NCBI GenBank assembly: GCA_009760855.2
Contig: WPIO01000001.1
Coordinates: 13,459,001 to 13,523,000 of the forward strand
Reading direction: 5' to 3'
Origin: Cristatella mucedo
Lineage: Eukaryota; Bryozoa; Phylactolaemata; Cristatellidae
DNA length: 64,000 nt
Part shown: positions 12,801 through 25,900 of the stretch, one piece after another
Layout: every line of letters begins with the position of its first letter
How positions within the stretch are numbered: the first letter of the stretch is position 1
Translations under genes and position numbers: made by a program
The notes under the pieces: model-generated
What the model saw: the letters and a program-made list of their open reading frames with translations, nothing else
Database searches by the model: none
Told to the model about the DNA's origin: nothing

Positions 12801-13880
12801 GGTTGCTACCACCAGGAGTCATTCATTTTATGATATGGTGACCAGCTGCTGCCTACGGTGGCCGCTCGAATCTGGCGACCGTGTGATAGCATCTGCCACT
12901 GTCGGCCTAAGTTCCAGCCTGCCGTGGCCAGGTGCAACCTAAATCTGGTTGACCTCATTGGGCTCTACCAACCAGTGCTGTTTTTTCCCAGTAGTCAAGA
13001 TCCTTGCTCTGACAACGGTCAAGGTAAATGTATTTGGATGGCCGAGATCCTTGGCTGGAGCCCCGTGGCATATGTGAAGCATCCGAGTAGAGATTACATT
13101 CTTAGGGTGCTATACAAATGAATTATATAATATTAAAAACAAAAGATAGCGATGCATATATATATATATATATATGCATATATATATATATATATAGTTA
13201 TATATATATATATATATATATATGATATAGTACCCTCAGAGAACTCAATCTCTTTCTAGGCATTCTAAATTTGATGCAAAGGAAGCATTCTTTTATATAA
13301 CCTATGGACTTTTGCATCCGGGAGGGAGTCAGCAGGTTCTTATCTGCTTTTCCATGCTCTGGCCTTTAAGCTAGACCGCTTCCTTTCTGTGCTCCAGGTC
13401 CGTAGTGGTTTGGCTGTTTGTGGTTGGTGCTCTTGGTAGCTGGTTGCTGGGTAGTGATGTGCTGGCAGACCTACGTATGTCCTGTGCACAGTAGACAGCA
13501 TGGTCTAGCTGTGCACGTGGGACATTATATTTGGGGCAGAAAGCTGTGCAGTCATTGTTCCTCCGTTGTGGAGAGGGGTGATTGCCCCTTCCCCTGATAG
13601 CTAGTAGAGAGGGATTCTACGGTTGACGTCTATATCTCATATTCATCAACCTATATATTTTGGATGTGAGTCCATGCATCCAAAAACACAAGTCGTCAAT
13701 CTCATGTTTACAAATTTCCCTTTATTAAATGTAATAGTGCTAATATAATGTTACAGCTATGACGGGTGTCACGCCAAACCTAAAGGGATCTCTCAGTGTG
13801 ACTGATAAATATGGAGGACCTGACTGGGATCATCTGTCAGTGACAGTCTACCGGTCCGTGATACATTTTGGTTGAACATT

Positions 13881-13915
<35 letters not shown>

Positions 13916-16900
13916 ACTTGATCAAACGTCCTCAGAGAACTTAATCTCTTTCTAGGCGCTTTACATTTGCTGCAAAGGGAAATGCAATTGAGTGGTAAGT
14001 AAAATCATGCTTGAAAAACAAACACAATGAGTAATATGGTTAGGGGTGACATGCACAGGGTCAGCATGCAAATGTGGTTAGTGGCAGCATGCATAGTGTC
14101 AGCACACATAAGCACATGAAGGACGAATCACAGGGACCCACTATATGCTGTCCTAAATAGGTGTTTTTAAGTTAAATTTGGTCAGGTCAGGGGATGTTAT
14201 GACGCAGGTCGGGAGGGAGTTCCAGGCTTTGGGAGCATATGAACTAAATGCACGGTCTCCAAAGGATTTAAGGTTTGTATGAGGTATTTCTAGACTGTTG
14301 GATTCCGAAAAGCAGGTGGTACGATGCTTGGCCTGATGGGGGAGTATATCTGACAGATAGGCTAGAGCCATAGAATGATGGGACCTAAAAGTGAGGGACA
14401 AAACCTTGAAGTCAATCCGTTGCTTGACTGGTAACCAGTGCAGGTCGGCGAGAAGTGGAGTAATATGGCAACTGCGACGCTCACGACAGACAAGCCTAGC
14501 TGCAGAGTTTTGCACCAGCTGCAATCGCCTGATCGCACATGCTGGTAGGCCAGTAAGCAGTGAGTTGCAGAAGTCGAGACGAGATGTCACGAATGCATGG
14601 ACCAACTTGGACGTGGTATCCTTATCTAAACAAGCCCGAATTTTAGCAATGTTATGGAGCTGAAAATAGGCAGATTATTATTTATTCAGCTATGCGTTTG
14701 AATGTGTGGCCTAGTTTTTTAAATTGAATCTCATATACCTGCATAAAATTGCAGGTGTGCTAGTATTATAAAAAAAAACTTTTTAATTGCATACTCCTTT
14801 TGCAGCTGGAACCTGGTGGTGCATTTAGGTTGCTGAGTTTCTTACCTAGGTTTAGAGCAAATAGCTAATTTATTTTATGACAGGACCTGGCATGTTTGTA
14901 TGTTCTGACAGTTACACTCATGCATAAATCATTTATAGACGTTATGTAACTTGAGCCATTTATCCTAGAAAAACATTTTTTCTCTTCTTGTGCACAGACA
15001 CCGAACATCACATCTCATGTCTTCTCTGTCGATCCTATAATCACAAGGAGTGAAGCTGATCACACAGAAGCTGTCAAAAGTGGACCTTCAACCGGTGCTA
15101 GGAAGAAAAGCGACCGTGAGCTGCCGCTGTCATCGAAGATCTACGAGTTCTATTGTGCACCTGTTGCCAAATTTTGGCTTCATACGGTAAGTACTAACCT
15201 ATTTCTGCACTTTGGTCGGTGCACGAGACTCGTAATTTGGATCCCTACGGAATATGTATTTTCATCAGCAGTTCAGTTGATCCTTTTTATATTTTACAGG
15301 TGTAAGCCGCTTCAAATAGACATTAGAATAGAGTATGTTTTGAGTAAACTTGGAAGATTTGTAGCCAGCAATTCGTTCTGATGAATGTATATCTTTCAGA
15401 TATAACTGACACTGAAGGAATACCTATGCCACCCATCGATAAATTGTTACTAGCACTCTTATACTTATATATTAATAATAATGATACTAATACATTTGTA
15501 TATCGCCCTTGGAGAACTGAATCTCTTTCTAGGCACTTATAGATTCTGTATGGAAAGCATCACCAAATGATTGGTGGTAACATCCCCAAGCAGCAGGCAC
15601 AGTGTAAGTCGGTCCATTCACACGAAAGACAGATCAAAAAGACCAACCAAATGCTGTAATAAGCAGGTGCGTTTTAAGCTTCTTTTAAATTTCTTCATAT
15701 CGGGGGATGTTGAGACGTGCATTTGGTAGTGAGTTCCATGCCTTGGGAGCATAGGAACTAAAGACACGGTCTCCAACGGTTTTGAGGTTCGTATGAGGTA
15801 TGGCCAAACGATTTGAGTCAGAACAGTGGTTTGTACGATTCTTCGTCTGGTGGGTGAGTAGTTCTGATTGGTAGGCTGGAGCCAGAGATTGAAGAGAGCT
15901 GTAAGTAAGTGACGGAACGTTGAAGTTAATACGATGCTTGATTGGGAGCTAGTTCAGGTCGGGAAGTACTTCTGTGTTTGTCAATCACTATCAGAAATAG
16001 GGCCTAAATGGTTGGGAGTGAGCCGTGACTCGTAGCTGATGGTGATCTGATTTACTGTTACTCCAATGAAAGGGATTTGTGCTGTCACCCGTCTTTGTCG
16101 GTGATTTGTGATACAAACTGGGGGTCTGTGGGTGAGTGGAATGAGCACGTCTTCCTAGTGCAGGGGATGCTATGTTTACTATTACATTTTCGAGCAGATT
16201 TCGCCTATACATGGCTATATAGACTACTTGATTCTTAGATGGACATTGGTGAACTGGGTCAATAATTTGATGCTAATCTAGTAGACAAGGTTGACACCTA
16301 GAAATCGGTGTTCTAATTACATGAAGTAATGCACTTTTCCGACTTCTAGTGCCATATGAGCATCTGCTCCCAGTGCCTCAGTTTTGGTAAGGTGCTAGGT
16401 TCAGGAGCCGTGTATATCCACATGCATACATTATCATCGTGCTACACCATGATTCAGCTCTGTAATAGCACTGTTAATTTATCTCAAGAAAAGCTCCCCC
16501 ATGTACTATGGAGTTAGTGTGAAAGATGGTACTCATGAACTACTGTCCGTGCATATAAATATTGCATATTTAGTGAAATCTGATAATCTGAATTGGCATA
16601 TGTGGGCTATTTTGCACATTTTAATTATGCAAATTCAGGTCTACATTCAATCAGTCTGTGCTGTTGAAAATTGAAATGTTTATATGCTCTTAGTACAGTC
16701 TTGACATTAGAAAGCAGATTCTAGCACATTTAAGGTTTATCTGTGTGTTCGAAATTGGGCCTAACCCTATATTTTGCTCTAGTCACACTATGGCATTGGC
16801 AAAGGGTAGGAGGCCAACGGGCACTGGCTACACTTGGACTGACCTAATGGCTATTTAGGGTGGCTTGCCCCTTTAACCTTTCTATAACTACCTGCCTCTG

Positions 16901-19900
16901 TCAAGTTTAAGGCTTGGTCCTTCCTTGGTTTAATATCGGCTACACCTAAGCTTTGTGGTACAACAAAATTATTACTTAGGTAAATACATAAATCACTTGA
17001 AGTAAGCTGTTTTTTGCAACATGTGCAAAAACCTGTGTTTGAATGCACTGGCTGAACAGTGAGCCTGGGCCCAAGCTAGTGCCTCAACATTTGAAGAGCC
17101 AGTTATTATGAATACACAGGCAAGTACTTACACCGCCACAGATTTGAGCGTTTTTTTTGTTTAGTATCTCCGGTATTACAAGATTTTGCCACCTACATGC
17201 AAACCGATTTGGCAGCAGTCAGAAAATCTCAAGTTTTCACGAGGGAAAATGTGCTCTGACCACTACAGCGGCCAAATATCTTTTTAGGTGCTCGCCCGAC
17301 CAAGCTCTGGCTGAGGTCGTTTGCTCGAGCCCTGTGGCATATGTGAAGCGCTTGAATAGAGATTAAGTTCTCATGAGGCGCTATGCAAATGAATTATATA
17401 TATATATATATATATGTATATGTGTGTATATATATTTATTATATAAGTTAATTTGTGCTCAATTTTCTTGAATTATTATTGCATTTAAGTATTTGGTGAC
17501 TGCAAGGCCGTGCTTGTGCAACCGAATTTATGTTCAGCAGCTCGCCACGCTGATCATCAAGAACAATGGTCTTCTTTTTACAGATAGCTTACTTTTTCTT
17601 CTTGGGAACACTCACATACACTGTGCTTGTGAGGCTGGATCGAAAGACTATACACTGGACCGAGGCATACACAATGGCGTACATTTTCTTTCATGCCTGC
17701 GAGATGATCCGTGAGGTAACGATTCATGATCAGACCATGTAGCTTTAGTGACAGCAAGTGTATACTTAGAATGCCTCTGTTTTCAACTGCAAGGCTATAA
17801 AACGAATTTTTTTAGGGACACTTTTTGCATTAGACTGCATGTTCTGATTCTTATGTGCTAGCTGCCCTGACGGTAGGATAAAAATGATTATGCTTGTAGG
17901 TTTTTTTTGTACCACCCTAAGAGAACGGAATCTCTATCCAAGTGCTTTATAGCTCGGCTGCAAGAGAATAAAATAACGAAGGGATAATGGCATGTATGGT
18001 AATTCGAGGCTAGTGTGTAATATGTGTGGTGAAATTGAGCCGTGTTTGCTGCAGCTCGTAATGAAAGGCAGTGAGTGCACACCCTGGTCTTTTCCCTGTT
18101 AAACAGTGAGTGTAACTATGTGTAAGTAATAATACTAATAATACACTTGATAAAGCACCCTCAGAGAATTCAATCCCTTTCTAGGTGCTTTACATTTGCT
18201 GCAAAGGAAGTGTTATCTCCAAGTTGTTTTTTTTTGTCGTTGGAAGTAAAGAAAATGGCCAATATGCCATGCAAACTTTGCATTTGTGACAAGGACAGTG
18301 TTAAACCTGAATTTAACCCATTTCCGGTGACAGCACTGAAAATTCTAATCTTATTTTGACATTTATTCAGAAAAGCAATTAAGAAATTATAATTAATGTG
18401 CATTTACTTTGAAGTTGGTGAAAGTCTGCATATGTATCTGATTTATTACTCTATTACTTTTGCACTTTCGTTCTTCAGCGTAATTCTCGAAGCTCAACAT
18501 TGGACTTGATAAGAACAAGGACTCTGGTCAGATCCTTGCGGTCCATCTGATTGGCCTGGTATGGATTTCTCCCCCTAGTCGAATCTGTGAAATAAGATCA
18601 GGATCTACTATATCTTTATCACTGCCTGACGTGCAACTTTGCTTCTCTCTCCTGAAGATCTCTGATCCCTATCCAAAGGGGATGAGGGTGGGAAGCTAAG
18701 GGCAGCATTTTACTCGGTCGGTGGATGAATTAATATGTGGATATGTTAGGAGATTCGTTCTTGCCTCTTGGACCAGTGAAAGGTTCCACCATGCACAAGT
18801 AGCAGTTGCTTGACTGGTCAGTTCGTTCCTACCAAATTATTGGGACGGAACACTTCTGGTTAACTTCCTTTTTCTTCTCACCTTCATCAGTCTATCATAT
18901 TCTCACCTTCACTACCCCAGAATTAATTAAAATTTATATTTCACGTGTTAAATTATATTGTGTAAGAAATTTCCTTTATGGAGCAGCATTGCTCTACTTA
19001 TCTTCAAGAGTATACAGTGCTTGAATGTGAAATGACGTATCTAGGGCTTGTTTTGATCACAACAGGCGTGCCAAAGTATTCTTTGTAGGCCTTGCACATG
19101 TAAACAGATGCTTTCGAAGAGCACTTTTTTGCTCCTGTCTTAATACACTGTCCGCATGTGCTGCAAAATACATCTGCTGGATGCTAGCAACCTATTGATG
19201 CCATGCTAATCAATTGTGGCTATTCACTATTCTTTTACTCTGCAATAACACGTAGACCAAAATTTTCATTTAAGGCTGTAGTGTTATGTCTGCCTGACCC
19301 TTGTGAATCGGGTAATTTCACAATTCGTACTATGTGGGTGAACCTGATATCTCCACCATGCCTAACAATAAGGAAGGAGAATTTTAAAATATCATTTTCC
19401 TGACACAGCAGCACAGTTTTTGTGGAACAGCGGATGTTTTATACTTATTTTAGGCTTAAGAGTAAGAAAACACTTTGCATCGAAGGACAAATACGTTGAA
19501 ATAGGCTACCTAGTGTTATCGGATGAGTAGTGAACAACCATACGAGTAATCAGGAACTATGACTTATAATAACAACTTTTTCACTTTTTTAGTCTCTGGT
19601 AGTGCATCGTTATAATGCTGACCGGTTAAACTGATTGAGCCGTGTCCTGCAAGGGCTCTGGGTGTCTTGTGGAATGGCTGTAATATAATGTAATTTATCT
19701 CCATCTGTAACTCCATAAAGCCACAAAGACTGTGTGGGTGTCACTCAGGAGAGTTGTGTATATCACACTTACGGCCTATGCCCCTGTCGGTACGCACCCA
19801 GTAGCCAACAGACTTCATCTCACGCATCAAAGAGAACGTGAGAAGTATAGCTGACTCAGGAGAGCAGTTGAGGTAGTGAGTAACATGGAAGTAGCTGTTC

Positions 19901-22900
19901 ACGAAGGATGAGCCAAAGTCGGCAGTAGGAGAGTAGTTGTCGTTGTGTGAGAATCGTGGAAGTGAGTTCCACAGTCCAGGACCTGCAGAGCAAAAGCTTC
20001 AGTCACCGACGGTCTCTAAGCATAGAAATAGAACAGCTAATGTATTGTCCATACAGGACCTGAGGGCACAAGGAGGCTGAAACTGGTGCAGCAGTTCAGC
20101 TAGGTGTGGAGGAGCCAAGCCGCCGCGGGCCTTGTGGGTCAGCCTAAGAAATTTGATCTGTATCAGTTGATTAACCGGCAGCCATCCTGGCTCCTTTTGC
20201 AAAGGAGACACATGGTCAAACCTCTGGGATTTGTAAGCTAGCCTTGAAGCCATATTCATCACCAGCTTCATTGGCTTAGTGGCTTTTTCGGTAGCCCGGC
20301 CAAAAGGGAATTACAATAATCTAGCCGAGGCAGAACCAAGGAGCTAGTTAAATGTTTTGCGTGCTGTTTGGAAGAGAGTTCCTAAGGGATTAGACATGAT
20401 GTCTAGCTGTGGAGGCAGTCATCTTAACAAAGCTTCCAAAATTTGAGCAGTTGTCGAAGGCGACACCTAAATTCCGAGAAGGTGATGGTTCCAGAACAGC
20501 CTCACCTACTAAAAGAGTAAGGGGGGCAAAGCCTTTAGTTCAGCCATATGCTTGGGGTGTCCTATGAGTAGCAGTTCTGTTTTATCGTGGCTTAATTTAA
20601 GGAAGTTGGCCGACATCCAGGATCCAATGTCTGCAAGGCAAGTATGCAGCTTACCCGTGGCTGCAGCAAATTCCGACGGTTTAAACGACAAATATAGCCG
20701 AATATCGTCAGCATAAAAGTGATGGCCTATTCCATGGGCCGAACTCACTTTTGTCCAGAGATTGGGTATAAACGGAGAACAGCAAAGGACCGAGGATGGA
20801 ACCTTGTGGAGCTCCACGGGTGATTGGTCTGGTGAATGAGACCTGACTCCCACATAAAACGGATTTAAATTATCGGACAAGTACGATTTCAGCAACACCC
20901 GTGACTTTTCTGCCAGACTGATCATTGTCCTCAATCGGTGAAATAGGATCTTGTGATCAATAATGTCGAAGGCAGCACATTGATCTAGCAGTGCTAGATC
21001 AGTGATATACTCATCATCGCTGATGCGTAGGATGTCGTTAATTACATGGAGGGGAGCAGTTTCAGTGGAGTGCAGCCTCTACAACCCCGATCGAAATTTG
21101 TCTGAAAATTTGTTCTTTTACATGTGTGCGACCAGCTGCGACAATTTTTCAATAGTCTTTTACAAAAACAGAAGAAGGGAAACTTGGCGATAGTTTGTAA
21201 GGACCTCTGTATCTAGTGTAGGCTTTTTAAGTATCGGTCTAACGATGGCCTATTTGAAGAACTTGGGTACAACCCCTATTTCCTAAGATTCATTAGTATT
21301 CTCGGTTACGGCAGGGCCAAGTTGGTCTGCCAGTGAAGACCAAAGTGGTATAGGGTCTTCAGAAGACAAACTCTTTTTACTAGACCTAATTAAGGTAGCC
21401 ACATTGCATGCAGAAACATAAGAAAATCTCTTAAACAAGTTCACAGGTTGCGATTGAACAACTTCTTTAGTCGGAGGGTCTGTAAGGAGGTGCGAATGTG
21501 CACGATTTTTTCAGTGAAAAATACATAAAACTTGTCAGCAGAGCCGTTAATATTGTAATAATAATAATGCACTTGATAAAGCTCCCTCAGAGAACTCAAT
21601 CTCTTTCTTGGCGCTTTGCATTTGCTGCAAAGGGAAATGCAATTGATAGGTGAGTAATATCATGCTTGATAAACAAACAACGTGAATAACATGGTTAGGG
21701 GTGACATGCACAGGGTCAGCATGCAAATGTGGTTAGTGGCAGCATGCACAGTGTCAGCACACACAAGCACATGTAGGACGAATCACAGGGACCCACTAAA
21801 TGCTGTCCTAAATTGGTGTTTTTAGGTTCCTTTTAAATGTGGTCAAGTCAGTGGATGTTCTGACGCAGGTCGGGAGGGAGTTCCAGGCTTTGGGAGCATA
21901 CGAACTAAATGCATGGTCTCCAAAGGATTTGAGGTTTGTACAAGGTTTTGGTAGACTGTTGGATTCCGAGTAGCAGGTGGTGTGATGTTTGGCCTGGTGG
22001 GGGAGTAGATCTGAGAGATAGGCTGGAGCCAAAGTAGGAAGGGACCTAAAAGTGAGCGACAAAACCTTTAAGTCAATCCGTTGCTTGACTGGTATCCAGT
22101 GCAGGTCGGCGAGAAGTGGTTTGATGTGGCAACTGCAAAGCTAGCTAACAGACAAGCCTAGCTGCAGAGTTTTGCACCAGCTGCAATCGCCTGATCACAC
22201 ATGCCGGTAGGCCAGTAAGCAGTGAGTTGCAGAAGTCGTGAAGGGATGTCACAAATGCATGGACCAACTTGGATGTGGTATCCTTATCTAAACGAGCCCG
22301 AATTTTAGCAATGTTATGTAGCTGAAAGTAGGCAGATTTGACTGCAGCTGATTTGGTCGTCTAACGAGAGGTCGCTTTGGAATGACACATAGATTTCGAG
22401 CTGATTCAACAGGTGATATGCTGGCAGAGCCAATTTTGAGCGCCAGCCTTTCCAATTTTTGAATCACACTGGGTTTGCCATAACTAATACGTTAGTTTTA
22501 TCATCGTTTAGTTTTAGAAAATGTATTGCCATCTATGTGCGGATGTCATCAATACATGCAGCAAGTGAGTTGAGAGAATTTGAGGTGCTTGAAGTCTGGG
22601 AGGGATCAAAGCAAAGGTACAACTGAGTGTTATCCGCATAGAAGTGAAAGCCTGGATTGTGCTAGGCAATCCCATCAGCAAGAGGGAGAGTATTAACCGT
22701 GAAAAGAACCGGACCTAGCACGGAGCCCTGAGGTAAGCCATATTTCAGAGGTACCTCAGATGATCTTTGTTCATTCACGTCAATACTCTGGAGTCTTCCA
22801 CTGAGATAGGACCTGAACCACTGCAGAGAGTGCCAGTGATGCCCAGGCCAGATGAGAGGTGCTCTAGAAGAACTTTGTGGTCGATGGTATCAAAAGCTGC

Positions 22901-25900
22901 CGAAAGATCGAGCAAAACAAGCAGAGACACTCTATCCATGTCTGCATTCCTAAGTAGGTCGTTGTATACCCTAAGCAATGCTGACTCTGTGGAGTGATTA
23001 GCTCTAAAGCCAGACTGGAACTTATTAGCAAGGTTTGAACTTTCGATATATGAGTTCAGCTGGTCCGCTACGACCCGGTCCAGTGTCTTTAATAGGAATG
23101 GTAGAATCTAGACTGGGCGGTAGAAGTGGGACCTCTCAGAATTGTCCAGCAAATTGTTAGCATCTTATATCAATCTGTTTTGGGTCTGACTAGCAGGACT
23201 TTAGTTTTCGAGGGAAAAAGAAGCCCCGGCTTTTCTAAGCTTCTGGGTGTAGACTCGTAAGAAGTTTTTGAAATTGACTTGAACGTCATCAGAACCAGAC
23301 TTCTTAAAGTGGTGTTCAAGCCTGAATTTAACGTTGTGGATCTTTTGAAGTTTTCTCATAAATTACAAGGAGTCTCCACGACTCCCCACACGAACAGAAT
23401 GTAATGGATCAATGCTGGACAAGGGCACTCATTGGGTTTATAGGTTTTAAGCAGAGTCCCTGGAGATGCAAGCTTTTTCACAAGTTGTGATACATCTCGA
23501 ATGAATATGTATTTAATTTGCTGAGTGTATGCTATCGATGTAGAAGGCCAAATTGACAGGAGCTGCAAAACAATGGGGTGCTGAGTTGACGGCACCTCTA
23601 AAAAGTTGAGAAACTGGTTTAAGCACACTTGCTGACAGCTATTTTTATTGCTTGCAGATATTCATTGCTGAGCCACCACAACTGTCCCAGAAGCTTCGAG
23701 TATTTTTTCAAGAAAAGTGGAACATTATCGATACAGTTGCTGTGTCAATTTTTTGGTTTGGTGTCGTGCTAAGGTTTTACCCCGAGGAGATAGTATTCCT
23801 CTGGGGTCGCGTGCTGTACAGCCTGGATACCATCTGCTGGTATATTCGCATCCTTGAGCTATTCCAAGTCAGCCGACAACTGGGTCCTTTTGTCGTGATC
23901 GTCGGTAAACTGGTGTGTCTTTAGAGCTTGACGCCATTGCTTCGAGCCTGCATCGCATTTAGGCAGTTTTTCACTATGCTACTCATTTCAAAGTGGGTGC
24001 CACTAAGATGTTTAAATGATTAGGTGAACAACGTTGTCAGTTTGATGGCATTTTGGTGCGTTGTCATCTGGTCTTGTGGAGTACCACGTCAAGCCATAAG
24101 AAATCCATATGCTGAGCCGGACTGGACACTGGCTAAAGCTGTCTTTAAGGAGCCATACATTATGTTTTATGGAGAAGTCTTTGCAGAAAAGATTAGTCGT
24201 ATGTATAACTGCTGTTTTTTCCTCATGTTTCTAGTTGGCCTTTGATAATTCCTTAAATGGCAATCTGGATTTTGCAGTATAGCTACAATCTTGAATCTTT
24301 GTTTTCTTATTGTTGAAGCTGATTGCGGAAATGGAACGGAATGGATATGTTGGCCTGTACGATGGCTGGTGCCGATTGGAGAGGCTGTCTTCCTACTTTC
24401 ATCGTATGTTCTTCTCCTTAATCTTGTTATTGCTGTTTTCAAGTAAGTATCTTTAATCTAGCACCCTTTGTATTCTCACGTTATTTGGCCAAACTTGTTA
24501 ATAGATACAGTCATGTCAGGTTTAAGTATTTGCTGCCTTTATACACCTACATGTATATACTGATGCTCATTTAATCATGCTTCCTTTACAGGACATTAAA
24601 GTGCCTATCAATAGATTATGCTCTCTGAGAACGCTATCCAAATGTATTATTGTTATTATTATTATTATAGGGACCAGCCATCTATTCTCAATAACCCCTG
24701 GCTGTACTGAGTAACTTTCTTTCTAAAACAATGAGTTGCGATTGGTTCCATAAATATTAGCTCATTAACAGGCTTTGCAGAATCTTTTCTGTAACATATT
24801 TTTAAAGGTATGTGTAATAGAGTTTTGAGATATTGGAGCAAGAAAGCGAATGTTTACATAGCCGCTTACTTCAGGAAATCATCCGACAAGATTCCAATCG
24901 GTAACAATAATTAAGTAGTGTGAGCACATGTAATTTTTACCCAAGCACTTATCTATGGGCCTCGTAAATACATGCTAGGGCTGTGAAAACTAAGCATGGC
25001 ATCAGGATGTATGCTGTTGGCTCAGCTGTACAAGTTAGCCTTCTTAGGTGTGGTCGTTCCAGAATTCAGGGTACGGCTCACTGAGTTTTAGCTTACGAGA
25101 TCCCAGCAGATGGCCTCTGGGTTCTGTTTTCTGAATTATTGCATTTGATTGTTTCAGGATGCATTAACATGAATGCTCTAGTTCTAGAATCAGGTTTCTT
25201 AGTTAGTTATGTGATTTAATCAACAGGGTAATAGTGATGGGGTCAAGAAAGACATCTTGGGTAAAATAGACCCTCAATGGGACCCTGCCACACAATCACA
25301 GTATGGCTCTTACAATGATATCTAAGCTTTCCCAAAAACAAGGTCATTATTTGTAGAACTTCGTTTTGACCTTATGTTCATCGATCTATGTTATATTGTC
25401 ATTTTCTCAGCTACACATACAACACGACGTGTGTCTACTCAAGGCAAATATGGATGTGCCAGCGCTATGGACTGATGATTGAGTACGAAATCAAGCCACT
25501 TTTGCCATCACCATTTGTTGGGCTAAGTCACCTCTATCTTGTGCTCAAATGGCTATATCGCCGACTGCGAGGAAAAGCAGGCACCAAAGACTTTGGATTG
25601 AGTAAGCATAACTGCAATGAATGCAGCTATCACCTGCTTGAGTACTCCAAGCCTCTTTTACTTGGTCTCTCTCTCTCTCTCGGCCAAGTTTCTCTCAATT
25701 GCAATGACCAGCAGTGCTGTTTATTATCATTCCCCAGCCGGCTTGTGGAAGAGTTCTCTTATATTAGAGCTACATGGTTTGGTTGGAGCTGTCTCTACTC
25801 GGCAACAAAAACTTGAAGCTTCCAAATAATCATTAATGACCTGTAGATCCACATGGATGTTATGGAGGACTCTTAATTCATTGGACCCTGCTTACCATGG

